Shown here piece by piece: positions 46,552-57,826 of a stretch of DNA of 64,000 bases; positions within the stretch are counted from its first letter, which is position 1, and each line of letters starts with the position of its first letter. The DNA comes from Margaritifera margaritifera. Taxonomy: Eukaryota; Mollusca; Bivalvia; Unionida; Margaritiferidae. The stretch covers positions 1 through 64,000 of the forward strand of contig JAQPZY010001471.1 in assembly GCA_029931535.1 (NCBI GenBank), read 5' to 3'. Made by a program: the position numbers and the translations under genes. The notes under the pieces are model-generated. The model ran no database searches, was not told where the DNA came from, and was given only the letters and a program-made list of their open reading frames with translations.

Positions 46552-46950
46552 TTGTTCATGTTAGCAAAAGATGCTTTAAATTATAAATACGCAATGATGA
46601 CGTCTGAAAACCTGGTTGCTCTCAATAGTGTCCGTATGTTGTTCGCTTCCGGAGGAAAGATATCAAAATATATAATAGTCACTCTTAATAAAGTACAACT
46701 AAGTAACTTTTCTGTCTTCGGAGGTAAATTATGCCTAGAAACACTTGGCAACAGCATTGAAAAGCTGATACGTCTGTTAGAGCCAAATGTTGTAAAGGTA
46801 ATATTAAATACAAGGCTAGAAAACATTATTTCATTCTTTAATGCTCTGAAGATAATACTGATTACTTCCTCTTTAAATGATGCAATACATGCATGGAGAT
46901 TATTGAAGTATAGTGACTTTAATATTATTTCAAAATTGTGGTGCTCCTAG
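46552..46950 (+). CDS. Unrecognised 132-codon open frame
   Basis: The frame starts near MLAKDALNYKYAMMTSENLV and ends ..DFNIISKLWCS. It lies between the oppositely oriented F-box and DLEC1-like genes. It has alternating hydrophobic strands (KYIIVTLNKVQL, NVVKVILNTRLENII) but no motif I know. The opposite strand is also open for 81 codons. It could be a small orphan gene, an exon, or chance. No AATAAA was noted close after the stop. Confidence 0.2.
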   Translation: MFMLAKDALNYKYAMMTSENLVALNSVRMLFASGGKISKYIIVTLNKVQLSNFSVFGGKLCLETLGNSIEKLIRLLEPNVVKVILNTRLENIISFFNALKIILITSSLNDAIHAWRLLKYSDFNIISKLWCS

Positions 46951-48231
46951 CGAAAAAAAGAAAAGTAAGAGAAAACAGTCAATAACTACATTGAATGAAG
47001 CGGTCCTTGTAAGAGATCTGTGAATAAACCCCAGCCTGGAGCTGAATATTAATCGTTTACTAGCGTCTTGCCAGAAACGTCGTAATAAACATGCCACATT
47101 TTGTCACTCGTGGTTTCAACAGGCAAATTAGATAGACATGGGGCGGGCAAGTTAATTAGAATACCAGAGAGGCCTGATTTATAATTTGAGTGATCCTGGG
47201 CATTAGGCTATCCGATTTTTTCAGTGCTGAAATCCGATCAATATCTGCAATTATAGCTTCATATACTGTTGTTTTCATCATACCAATTATAAATAGAACT
47301 ATATCGTCGACCATCCTAACTTCTTTGATATCCTTGATTCGTGCGCCATGTTTCTCGCGACCTCATATGCATGGTTTGAAATCCTTACATTATAAACTGA
47401 GTCACCAGGATTCATTGACAGTGATGATAATTAAATGTTGTTTAAGAAATATTCGCTAAAATGAGATTTAAATACATCTACAATTAAAATAAGAGACATG
47501 GAGACCATTTTACTCTGAATGACCTCTAACCTGTGGAACTCTTCACTGCTTAAAAAGCAAGATTGTAATGGTCGGTAAAGTGTCAAGTTATCTATTACCA
47601 AAGCAAACGTGAATCATTTTTAACCACTACTATTGGCTAAAGTAATTTTTAATATGTTTCTTTTTCCCTTTGATATTTAGTGTGTTTTTTGTGCCCCCTC
47701 CTCCCCCAGTTTGAAGGACATAGGAACACATTGTTTCCTCTCTTGGGGTCATAAGTGAACACTGTGATGACCATATGTCAACTTCACATATAGTAAATGA
47801 GCTACTGATTGTCAAAACAGTCGGCATTCATATGTCAATTAAACTTGTCCAGTCAAAAAATGTCAGATTTGTAGATTCAACTAATAATATACATGAATAC
47901 ACTGAATAACATAGAGTGTCTGCACCAGCTGCTGCACGGAACCAGCTACTTTATGATCGTTACTTATTCTTGATTCTGTGCAGTACTTTTGTTAGTTGCT
48001 GAAAGAAAATGTACTTTATCTACTTGTTAAATGTTTCCTCTGCCAATTCAAAATATACTACAGAATCAAGAATTAGTATTATGAGTGTGGTAACCAATTC
48101 AGTGTATCAGCTGGTGAAGACCTCTGCTCATTGTTTATAAACATTGACCACTTTGAGCTGCCAATGCTGTCAATCAGAAACTATTTGGAAGTTTTTGCAC
48201 AGTGCACAGACATCGCCAAACATCAGAAATT

Positions 48232-48870
48232 AAATAATAATAATAATAATAATAAAAATGACTTTATTTAAAGAGGGTGACACAGTTAGTTGCATGGAAC
48301 TAATCCTCCTTGTAGCCCTCTATTATATATTCACTTACATAGTACATACTTGCAAACACAATAAAAAAAGGCACATACAGCTCCTAATTATCTCTATAGA
48401 AAAAGAAAAAAAACATCAATAATAAGCTAAATTTATATATCGACATAATAAACAGAAAATTTTATAAGAACATGCTCCAACTAGGTACATAGTATATATA
48501 TACAGTACAAAATTGATGAGTCAACAAAGTGAAAGGGTTCAGAATTTATAATTTAAGTTGTAATGTATTTGTTAAATTAAAACAGGTTCCACTTTTTCAT
48601 CCATTGAATTAGATTATGATTAAATGCATTTATGTTTCCACTTTCTCTAATTTCCTATGGGATTCTTTTCTAAATTAGTGGCCCCAAATATTGAAAACTT
48701 TTCTAAAAGAGTTCTTTATTTGGTTTTGGAATGAAAAGGTGGTTGTGAGAAGAAGTGTGATTGTAAGTATGATCAAGGGAAGATGGTGAAGAAGTACATA
48801 AAATGATGGAAAAATGAGGACATTGTAAAACTGAGATCCTTTGTGTGTCATAATTTACTCCCTCTTCCAG
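48232..48870 (-). mobile_element. Probable 3' end of a non-LTR retrotransposon (LINE)
   Basis: On the minus strand a long AT-rich body ends in CTGTGTCACCCTCTTTAAATAAAG followed by (ATT)n, which is the TAA run at 48,232-48,254 on the plus strand. A C-rich word, AATAAAG and a triplet tail form a common 3' end of LINEs in invertebrates. Reading upstream, a stretch with NSFRKVFNIWG-like residues could be the tail of a reverse transcriptase ORF, but it is too broken to be sure. Confidence 0.4.
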
Positions 48871-49255
48871 CATTTATTGTACTTCTTCACTTTTTTCTTT
48901 TCATATTTTTCATTGCAATGTTTCCTGTCATCATTCAATTCCATCAAATTTTATGTTAGTTACTTGCTGCACTGGGTACTATATTTGCATAAAATACAAA
49001 AGTCCATGGATGAGAGAAATTTAGGTAGGATTAGTAAACATTTTATTATGGTGATTCCATGGATCATGAGAAAATTGTCATAATTTCAAACTGTGTTATG
49101 TATAGTTTTTGTTTGAAAATGAGTTCCAAAGCTTGGAAAAAAGTAAAACATTTGAAAAGTTAGTTTGGAAAACTGCTTTGTTGGTAGGTTCTGCAGTATG
49201 TAATGTTTTAATACATGCTTATATACATGTATTTGTTGTTTTTTTCCCATTGAAG

Positions 49256-49484
49256 GTGAATAATGCTACCATTAACACAATCAGCAACAAGGGGGGAGGA
49301 ACCTTCAATGTTCCTCCACAGACCCTCAGTGGAAAAGTCACAGGATGTGCGTCATATCCTTGCAAAGACATTCCGTGAGGTGTTCACTCGAGATGCCATT
49401 GGACCAGACACAGTGAAAAACCTTTCAGTGTCAAAAGGAGGGGATGATCCATATCATGAAAAATATGTAGAGGCCTTGCAAAAG
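49256..49484 (+). CDS. DLEC1: DLEC1-like exon a (first recognised coding exon)
   Basis: The 5' side has TTTTTTTCCCATTGAAG as acceptor before 49,256; an in-frame TGA (49,257-49,259) lies just before the ATG at 49,263, so with this acceptor translation starts here. A second possible acceptor, ACAATCAG at 49,284, would allow an upstream coding exon instead. The donor is AAAG/GTAAAT. The residues after the Met begin LPLTQSATRG. Confidence 0.7.
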
Positions 49485-52400
49485 GTAAATTCTTTAGTTG
49501 CATGGTCATTTTTTTACACATACCTAGGGCCCTGCATCAAGGTTGCGAAGTCATTTTATGTCTTTCCAGCATCTTGTATATCTAACCTTCATCCATTCAT
49601 CCATCTATCCATCTTTTTATCCAAAATATTTGACTGTAATCATCCTGTGTCAAAAAGTAAAATATATTTTGCACATATTTTGATACCATTGGTTATTGTA
49701 AACTCAACAGATTTAGATGGGAGTCATTCATTTTACAGCTGCATTCCCATAAAACAAAATGTAAGTTGAGATAAGGTATTGTATGATTCTGTGCCTCGCC
49801 TAACGAAGAATGATCCAACATATTTTTAAAAGATGTACCCCAGATTTGAGAAAAAAGGGGGAATCCAGGAGGTTTCTTACCCACTGGGCAGACAAGATAA
49901 TTTGTAAATAAGCTAAGGTGATTTCCAGCTATTATTGTTTGTCTCATCAGATTTTATTGCACTACTTTATTCCATTAGCACACACAACACTATCAGATTT
50001 TGTTCCATTATCTAAGATATTTACAAATTGTATAGGTCTTCTTCAGCGATGCCTCAGATTAAATCAGTCTATCATCAAAGAATAATGGTCCTGATGCAGT
50101 TAAAAACCTTTTAAGCAGTCTTGAACAATATATGATGATTTGCTCTAAAAAGAACCCATAAAATATGTTACTGATTTAAACTTAATTAAGCAGATCTAAC
50201 TGACTTGATGGAGGTTTAAGTTATAATTTTAATGGATGCAATTTAGGTCTTTGATGAACGACAGAGAAGACTAGATGAGGCGGCTATGTTGGAGCGTCAT
50301 ATCATGCAGGCACAAGCCCGAGCAATGTCAGCAGATGAGAGGGCATTGAACAGAGATGCCCAGAGTTGTGATAATTACCATGAGCTGGGACTGCCTCCTG
50401 GTAAAGACATGTACACATATGTTAGTTCAAATCCATTTGGAACACATTTATCTTTTTCTGCAAAGAAATAATCATACTTGTCTCTCAGAGAGAGAGACTT
50501 GGGAGTAATCTTAGTGATAATTCCAGATTAGTTTAGTGGCTGAATTCAACTTTAAACATACAAACAATAAGTGAAGCTCAACATTTTGTCATGTAATGAA
50601 GAATCAAGGAATGTTTTTGTTGGTGTGAATTAGTTTTATTGATGTATTCAGTCTGTACCAGATGATGTAGATATCTAGCTGAGAATGATTACCACAAGGT
50701 TTGAATGTGAAACTATCAGCTCAGAGTGAATGTTCAGTTTCAGGAGAAAAAATATGCATCAAATCTTTGAGATGAAGTTAAAAAGTTTTATTCAAAGGCA
50801 GGTAAGATACATGTAGGAAAATATTTTTGTCAGAACAGAGACAGGGCAAATATATTACATTTCAACTATTTTTGAATCATTTTTGCTAATTCATAAGCTG
50901 GATTTAAAAGGGTACAGAATAATTCTGGCTTGAAAATACAATAAAACCATCAGCTGCACTGACAGAGAATTTTATTTTGGATCATAAGAGATAAAAAATT
51001 CCTTATAATTGGAAGTTTTAACCACAAAGATGGAGCCTCAAGCTGACCATGTAAAATGTGGAGCATAACCTACCATATAATATATACTGATAGATAAGTC
51101 ATTGAAAAATCAGGATAAAACAGTGAGTGTGACTTATCTATAGGAATTTTTTTTATCTATGAGTATATACAGTATATTGTGAATTAACAACCAACAATAA
51201 ACCAACTTCTTTTTTTCATGGTTACAATTAGTATGTTACATTCTACCATTTCTGTCAAAAGTACAATCTAGGTATAACTAATTCTTCATGCTCAAAGATG
51301 GCTTCCACCCATATTCTTACCTTAATCCTTTGGGGCACATTTTTTTTCTCCTTTGATCCCAACAATTAGAAAATAACATGCAGTTAATTGTAAAGCTTTC
51401 TTTCTACTTTCTGCCTTACTTTCTCTATCTTTTTCTCTGACATGTACACTTACAAGGTACCGTATATGAATAAAATATTTCAGTCCAATCCCATTTGTAA
51501 GGCTTATTTTCACTTTCCACCAAAAATTAAACCTTACAAAGTTGGCTTATTTTTTAGGTGGAAAGTGTAGAAATGTGGTTGATTGCCAGCTCAGACATAG
51601 ACTTTCTTTCAAAGCCAATTTAAGTTTTAATTTGTGGGATACTTTTACCAAACACTATAAATTTGCAAGATTTTTGCATGCTTGAATTTGTTACAAATTT
51701 AGGGAGAATGCTGATCACTGATCTTAGTTTGTTTTGTCATCATGACAAAAAACTCATTTCACTACTTATTGACAGATTACATATGAGTGTAAAACAGAGG
51801 ACTGACTCTTTGGGACGGGCAGTTTGTATGAACCAAAACTTGGCCTGCCTTTACAGACAAGTTTTAAATATTGAATGACCATGACCCTAATGAAAAGGGA
51901 TATAACTCATATCTCTTCTCAAAGATGAACTTTTTTCATCAGAGATAGTTTTAATTCACAGGCAAATAGATGAAGATATCAAACTATACCTGTCATACTG
52001 GCACAAAATGCAAATTCTGTTTCTGCTGCGATAACACAACTAGTTTTCCCACTATCAAGCAAACGAATTGCTTTGACCCTCTCCTGTAAGGATAAAACTA
52101 CCTCGCTTTCGAACCCGACATATTGACACCTTTGAGTTGGACTGACAGTGTGACTGGAATATGGTGAGTACATCAAATCACATGATATGCCTTTATCTAA
52201 ACAATGCCTTGCATACTTGGAGCAGTCACTGTTGATACACTCCAGTGACCGCTTAAGGCAGGGAGAAACCACTGTTGGTTGGGAAACACCTGGCCGTTGA
52301 CCACAGAAGGCAGGTGACCATTATGTATATATATTTTGGATATATATATGTACAGTCAAACCTGTCCTAGCGGTCACCTGTCTCTGCTCAGTCATTCTAA

Positions 52401-55085
52401 TTTCCCCCCCAGCAAATTTCCTATATAAATGCCCTGTATTTATCGGTCACCTGCTTTCAGTGGTCAGCAGTGTATCAGCAGTGACTGCTCCAAATATGCA
52501 AATTAAACACTTCTTTTGTTTGATGAGCAAGGCATTGTTTGGATAAAGGTATATCATGTGAGTTAATGTTTAAGCATTTCATATCTCAATTGTACTTACT
52601 GTACTCCAATCACGCTGTCAGTAAAACTCAAAAGTGTCAACATGTCGGCTTCTAAAGCAAAGTGGTTTTTGTCCTTACATGAGAGAATTGAAGCAATTTG
52701 TGTCCTGGATAGTGGACAAAGTAGTCGTGTAGTTGCAGCAGAAATGGGAGCCAGGCGAACTCAGATCCAAGGGATTATGAAAGTAAGCGAGATATTATGG
52801 CCGATTTTGAGAACAACATTAATCCAGAGTGTAAGAGATTACATACAATCACACCAAATGAGTAGAGATACATATACACTGCACTTTTGATATCCCTTAC
52901 GGTTTATATGCTACTGACAATAGCCACAGGAAGCATCTTTTCATTCCCTAATCATCAAAGATCTCGCACAAAAGCCAACTGTCTTTTGATCTTGGTGAGT
53001 TTGAACAACTGCTTAATCCATCAATTGTTTGTAGTATGAACATCTGTTTTCATGCCTACTTATACCAGCTAGGCCTAACAAAAAGCCAGTCCTGTGTTTG
53101 ACAATCACAGGTAAGCTGTCAATTAGTAATTTTATTTAGATGCCATTTCTACTGATAAGTGATGATTTAATGTACATGATGGATTAAAGTGGGACTTTTT
53201 ATTTTATTATTTTTTTCTTTTTCTTTTTGCTAATTAGCTAAACTAAATATATGTATCTTGATAGCATACTACTACTGCTACTACTAATGCTAATGTTATT
53301 CAGTGCATAGTACATGTATTTGTCATGAACCAAGTTTGAGAGCTGAACCTGCCTTCAGAGGTCACCTGTCTTCAAAGGCCACTGCTTATATATATATCCA
53401 AAACTGTTCAAGATGACCCTAAGAAACTTTATATACATATCAGATTTGTGTTAAAGATGTGCCTTTTGCTTTTATGGAGATCTACAGTTTTAATATCCAT
53501 CTATTATTCACTGTTTCCTCTCCAGAGCATAACTCCAAAACTGTTAAAGATATCAGATTTTTTAGAAAACTAAACCGATGTATGACTGTAAATATATATA
53601 TTTTGTTACTGTGTTGCATAATTCCTAGAAATACATGCTGACTTGTACTTTTTGTTACTCATCCATGTCACCAGAAACTAATATACCAATAATGCATTAA
53701 CCCAGATTAAACAAGTGCACACATGATACCTGCCACTTCCCTGTATACTTTGTAAATACGAACTTCCTACATATGAATCTTCAACAGATCTTTCTATCTT
53801 GTAACAGATATTTTGGTGGGGCTGGGGAGAAGGACAATTCCATCATCGTGTTATACAATTTGTGAACAATTTATGATTAAAAATATTATGATTACCTGTA
53901 CATAAAAAAATTACACTCTCTTTTCACCCCCCAGGCCTGTCACATTTCCGCTCCTGTTTGGATACAGACTTACTGAGGAAACACAAGCTCCTGACCCCTG
54001 AGGACTATGCCACAGAAGAACAAATCAATGTGTCCCCTCCCATGGGTAGGAATTGATCTATTTCTGCTAGACTGACTCTTGTTGTAGAAGTTTTTGAGCA
54101 CCAACTCTTACGCATAACTGTGATACCTCACGGGGGGAGGGGGGAATCACGCAGAATTTTAGGTTATCTCAGAGTCTTATCCTTTGAATGTAATGTTAGC
54201 TTCCAGAATAAACAATTTCTTATGCTGAAATATTGCCCACTTATGTTTTTGGAATATTGATTGGTATACAAATCTGAGTTTAAAACTAATTAGCTTGATT
54301 AGCTTCCTCCAACAATACTCACAGATGTTTTAATATTGTAAAACACCCTCTGTAAATTCAAGATATTTAAAGACGTATTTCATGTCTTAATACATACAAA
54401 TTTTTGTTTTGTTTACACAGTGAGTGTGGTTTGAGTGGACCTATTGATTGTTGTCTTATGTCAATGCCTACCTAGATTAATACATTGATTTTTTTGGTCA
54501 AATTCTTGCCAAGTTTTCCATGTTGACAAGCAAGGTGGTGCATGTAGTAATGTACTGGAACTATAATAGCCATATTTTTATGACATGATGCAGTTTATCA
54601 TTTAGTTGTATCTGTTGATCCAATTTAGATTATTTAAAGGTAATTTCAACTAAAATTTGTCAAATGTACAAGCATACAACTCAGATGTTAACGATTTGTC
54701 GAGGGACATTTTTTTATTCAATCATGAGTGACATTTTATGTGGTTGTCTGTACAGCATCTTTGTTCTTTGATTAAAGTCATAGTTTAACATATTACAACC
54801 TTATGATTTGTAAAATAAATATATAGTCTGTGTTCAACTTTCAGGTATTTTTATTTGTATATCATCATATATCAGTATAAGTGCTGAATTCACAGTTAAA
54901 TAAGTTTTGTCTTTTGCAATGTCAGGTGCTCTTACATAGTTTCCCATAGTTGTCTGGCATTCTATAAAATTTTCATTGATTAATCTGTTCCCTGACAATC
55001 ATTCATAGGATGGTTGTTGGATGACTGGAGGTTATATAAGGAAGCCATGCTCAGTGTTTGTCAGACAACTGTTGAGTTACATCAG
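49263..55085 (+). CDS. DLEC1: DLEC1/CFAP81-like ciliary protein, N-terminal four exons
   Basis: Four exons (49,263-49,484; 50,247-50,400; 53,935-54,045; 55,009-55,085) join in phase 0, 1 and 1 and leave phase 0. Together they encode about 188 residues. Key segments are SQDVRHILAKTFREVFTRDA, HEKYVEALQKVFDERQRRLD, MLERHIMQAQARAMSADERA and LLRKHKLLTPEDY. They match the N-terminal coiled-coil part of DLEC1 (deleted in lung and esophageal cancer 1, CFAP81), a large protein linked to cilia and flagella with Ig-like ASH/MSP domains further on. Those domains are not in the window: the gene runs off the right end or its next exon was not found. Introns 2 and 4 host Tigger and DIRS elements. The family match is from memory of its motifs. 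Confidence 0.75.
50247..50400 (+). CDS. DLEC1: DLEC1-like exon b
   Basis: Acceptor ATGCAATTTAG/GTC and donor CCTCCTG/GTAAAG. It encodes the heptad-rich segment VFDERQRRLDEAAMLERHIM and ARAMSADERALNRDAQ, predicted coiled coil. Length is 154 bases, entering in phase 0 and leaving in phase 1. Confidence 0.8.
51979..52316 (-). mobile_element. Tigger/pogo-type transposase N-terminal fragment, inverted copy
   Basis: The minus-strand frame contains LSLQERVKAIRLLDSGKTSC and VIAAE. This is the start of the CENP-B/Pipsqueak-type helix-turn-helix that pogo-superfamily (Tigger) transposases use to bind their terminal repeats. An in-frame alternative start reads MSGSKAR before it. The frame ends soon after the helix; no DDE domain follows. 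The DNA around it matches the plus copy at 52,352-52,800 when inverted (GTGACTGCTCCAA.TATGCAA, GGCATTGTTT.GATAAAGG, CACTGTCAGT..AACTCAAA.GTGTCAA), so two copies sit head to head. Confidence 0.65.
52352..53110 (+). mobile_element. Tigger/pogo-type transposase N-terminal fragment, forward copy
   Basis: A putative terminal repeat starts at 52,354 (CAGTCAAACCTGTCCTAGCG, then GGTCACCTG). The frame 52,642-52,890 begins MSASKAKWFLSLHERIEAIC, continues VLDSGQSSRVVAAEMGARRT and IQGIMK, a full pogo-type helix-turn-helix, and then loses similarity. The 3' part is the block shared with 34,756-35,006. Another terminal-repeat-like piece (AACCTGCCTTCAGAGGTCACCTGTC) lies at 53,346. The DDE domain is absent, so both copies are non-autonomous or truncated. 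It lies in intron 2 of the DLEC1-like gene in sense orientation. Confidence 0.7.
53935..54045 (+). CDS. DLEC1: DLEC1-like exon c
   Basis: Acceptor TTTCACCCCCCAG/GCC and donor CATGG/GTAGG. It encodes SHFRSCLDTDLLRKHKLLTP and EDYATEEQINVSPP, the stretch most like vertebrate DLEC1. Length is 111 bases, phase 1 to 1. Confidence 0.8.
55009..55085 (+). CDS. DLEC1: DLEC1-like exon d
   Basis: Acceptor CATTCATAG/GAT and donor CATCAG/GTGCTA. It encodes WLLDDWRLYKEAMLSVCQTT and VELHQ. It joins exon c in frame, which supports it as an exon although this segment is less conserved. Length is 77 bases, phase 1 to 0. Confidence 0.65.
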
Positions 55086-56404
55086 GTGCTAATTTTGAAA
55101 CATAGATATGACATAAGTATTTTCAGCGTTATAGTATAGCTTATAGGTCAGTTTTGAGTTATAATGAATTAGACCTAGTCTTATTTTTTTATCACTGAAA
55201 AGTAAGTATTTGACTATTAAATGTAATTTGGTTTACTAACTACAGGATAAATCATTGCATTCTAGTTGCTGCCCACCACAATGTTTCTTTGCATATACTC
55301 ATTTTGGCCCAAAATAAGTAAATAAATATAAATAAATTAAATATAAAGAAATAAATAACTAAAATATTCTAGACTCCAAAGCATGAATGTAGAGGGTGAG
55401 TGAGATGAAAAATGAAGTAACTTAGCATTATGTAATTTTGCAATAATATTTATTTCCAAATATTTTCTCCCAATATATTTTTTATTGATTCAGATCTGTG
55501 TTTTTCATCAGTTTATTCAAACCCTTTGGCCCAGACTCTTAACAGTATTACCTTTTGGGCATTAGAAAACACATTCATTGATTTGCTTGTGTGTTTATTT
55601 TACCAGGTAACTGGATTTGTGCAAGCATGTCAGTCTTCACACCTAACCAGTTTTTTAAACACGTATAGAAATATCGAAAGTAAAGTGAAAAATTCATCAC
55701 TTTATGTCACATTGTTTTTTTACGCTGACTTCAAAACTTCTATGTAAACCTGCTTTCATTTATTGTTACTTTGCTAGCTGTTCTGTACATTCGTAGTTAT
55801 CAGTTTGTATTGGTACAAAAAATACAAAGATCTCACAGAGTTGTGATACATATGTAAGATAAATCAAAGATAATATTTTTCACAAAAATTCATGAAGTTT
55901 AAAAAATATATTATGTTTCTTTTTATTTACCAGTATGTAGCACACTTTGAATTTTTTTTTTATATAATATTTTGAGATAGTGTGCACAATCTTGAGATTG
56001 GTTCTGTTTCAGTATATTTGGTTGCTTATGCGATTGCTTAGGCATAGTTTATACAAGGCAATAGGCGACCCATTCACTACCATTCCTGCAAATAGTCCGC
56101 ATTAATATGCATGAGCTGTATTAATACATCACTCACCAGCCAATCAAAGCATTCCCAGCTGTCACGTGCAGCGTCTTTGTTCAATTGTTCTTGTTTGGAG
56201 TGGAGAGCGACAGCACGCATATTTCGGTCGAATTGCGCTTCACACTTTTATTTGCGTGTGCATCTCTTGCTTATTTTCACAACACGGGCTTTCTTTACCG
56301 GATCTGCAATTCCCCGTTTGTTTCCTCTTCACATTCAGTGAATTCATCAGTAGTTATCGTTACCGTTCGTTGGACACTCGAGGCCTTTCCTTTGTCTGAA
56401 AACA

Positions 56405-57826
56405 ATGGCGTCGCGCTCTTCGAGAGGTCGGAGGTCAGTCCCATACGACTTGGACAATCCATTCAACTGGACTACTCTCCGTTTAAAACAGAAACTTGAA
56501 TCGATAGGCATTAAAGTGTCTGCTGTTCTCCCTAAGCACGCCTTAAGACAGTTATACATGGATAATGCCCCTTCCACCAGTTCACGGACTGCTGATCGTT
56601 TGACGGGACAAGAGACGAACAACCCAACTCGATCGCAACCAAGCACAATTCGGTCTGAAGAAGAAGTTGTATCCCTCGATCCACATTCAAGTCCACGTCG
56701 ACGTAGCCGTAGTGCGACAACCGTTCGTGATGATTCGGCAGAGGGAAGCACTTCGGCGGAAGTCAGTGTAGCAGCAACAGCAGCGCGGTGCAATGTTCCG
56801 GAAGTAGGAACTAGTTCCAACATGGCCGCCCTAGATGTAAACACAGAGTCTAACGTCAACATAATGACTTCTATCCACTCCATTCAGCGTTCGATCGTGG
56901 ACCTCAATAACTCCATTACTCACATCCTGGCACGACAACAGCCGTCTTCTCCCGATTTATTCTTAGACGACTCAATACATATCTCATCGCCGATAGTAGC
57001 CCAGCTTGCGACGCCGATCAATCGGCTGATGCAGTCGCAGGGAGTTTCGCCGGAAATACTTCCAGCTATCGACGTGGTATCCGAAATCCAGCGGAAACAG
57101 ATAATTGATGGTAAGCACGTCAATCTGGCTACTCTTTTGCTACCACACTTTGAATCGGATCTATCAAATCAAGATGACAAGGCTGGCAAGAATGATCCCC
57201 GGTTACTTAAGCGGCTTAGTATTAGTGAGTTCATAATGGCTTTCGGGAAATTTAAAAGAATCATCTGTTCTGTTTACCCCAACAGGCGCCATGAATTGGA
57301 CATGTATGAGGCCGACATTATCAAAATTGCCAATGCCTATGGGGACATATTCTACGACTATCACAACGTCTACTCCAGTCAGGCGGCTGTTGCCCTGCGA
57401 GACTACAAACTCAAAGTCAACTGGGCTCTGAGGGACCAGGCAGCTCTTCAGCTACTGATTGGAGGCCGCAAAACAACAACATGCGACATCTGCAATTCTG
57501 TTACTCACCCAACTGACTTTTGCCCACAAAAAACGTTCACCGCCACACCCGTTGGTAACATGGCCAACAGAAGGCAAACGGATATTGACAAGTACGGCCG
57601 TCCTAGACAGATGGTTGAGGGAAAGGAACTTTGTAACAATTTCAATTCCAGACGGGGTTGCCAACGAACTACTTGCCAATTCTTACATACCTGCAATCAG
57701 TGCAGTGACAAAACGCATGGGGCGGCCACCTGCCCAAAGAACCCTTTGCACAGTTTTTCCAGCACTGGTACACGCAACGTCCATACCCATCGCAAATCAG
57801 TGCCAGACAAGACGAAACAAATCTGA
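56405..57826 (+). CDS. DIRS Gag-like protein
   Basis: An intact 473-residue frame starting MASRSSRGRR. Residues 1-60 hold a basic head and a short SAP-like helix pair (LRLKQKLESIGIKVS, then LRQLYMDNA). Residues 60-200 are Ser/Thr-rich and probably disordered. Residues 215-350 form a helical domain with LSISEFIMAFGKFKRI and MYEADIIKIANAYGDIFYDY. Two cysteine motifs near the C-terminus resemble zinc knuckles: CDICNSVTHPTDFC and CNQCSDKTHGAATC (CX2CX4HX4C). Between them CNNFNSRRGCQRTTCQFLH is a CCCH-type finger, a hallmark of DIRS Gag proteins. It would package the element RNA. The ATG has an A at -3. The frame stays open to the RT overlap. Confidence 0.85.
   Translation: MASRSSRGRRSVPYDLDNPFNWTTLRLKQKLESIGIKVSAVLPKHALRQLYMDNAPSTSSRTADRLTGQETNNPTRSQPSTIRSEEEVVSLDPHSSPRRRSRSATTVRDDSAEGSTSAEVSVAATAARCNVPEVGTSSNMAALDVNTESNVNIMTSIHSIQRSIVDLNNSITHILARQQPSSPDLFLDDSIHISSPIVAQLATPINRLMQSQGVSPEILPAIDVVSEIQRKQIIDGKHVNLATLLLPHFESDLSNQDDKAGKNDPRLLKRLSISEFIMAFGKFKRIICSVYPNRRHELDMYEADIIKIANAYGDIFYDYHNVYSSQAAVALRDYKLKVNWALRDQAALQLLIGGRKTTTCDICNSVTHPTDFCPQKTFTATPVGNMANRRQTDIDKYGRPRQMVEGKELCNNFNSRRGCQRTTCQFLHTCNQCSDKTHGAATCPKNPLHSFSSTGTRNVHTHRKSVPDKTKQI

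Noticed and set aside
56347..56883. 178-codon minus-strand frame
   Set aside because: It is the antisense shadow of the Gag gene.
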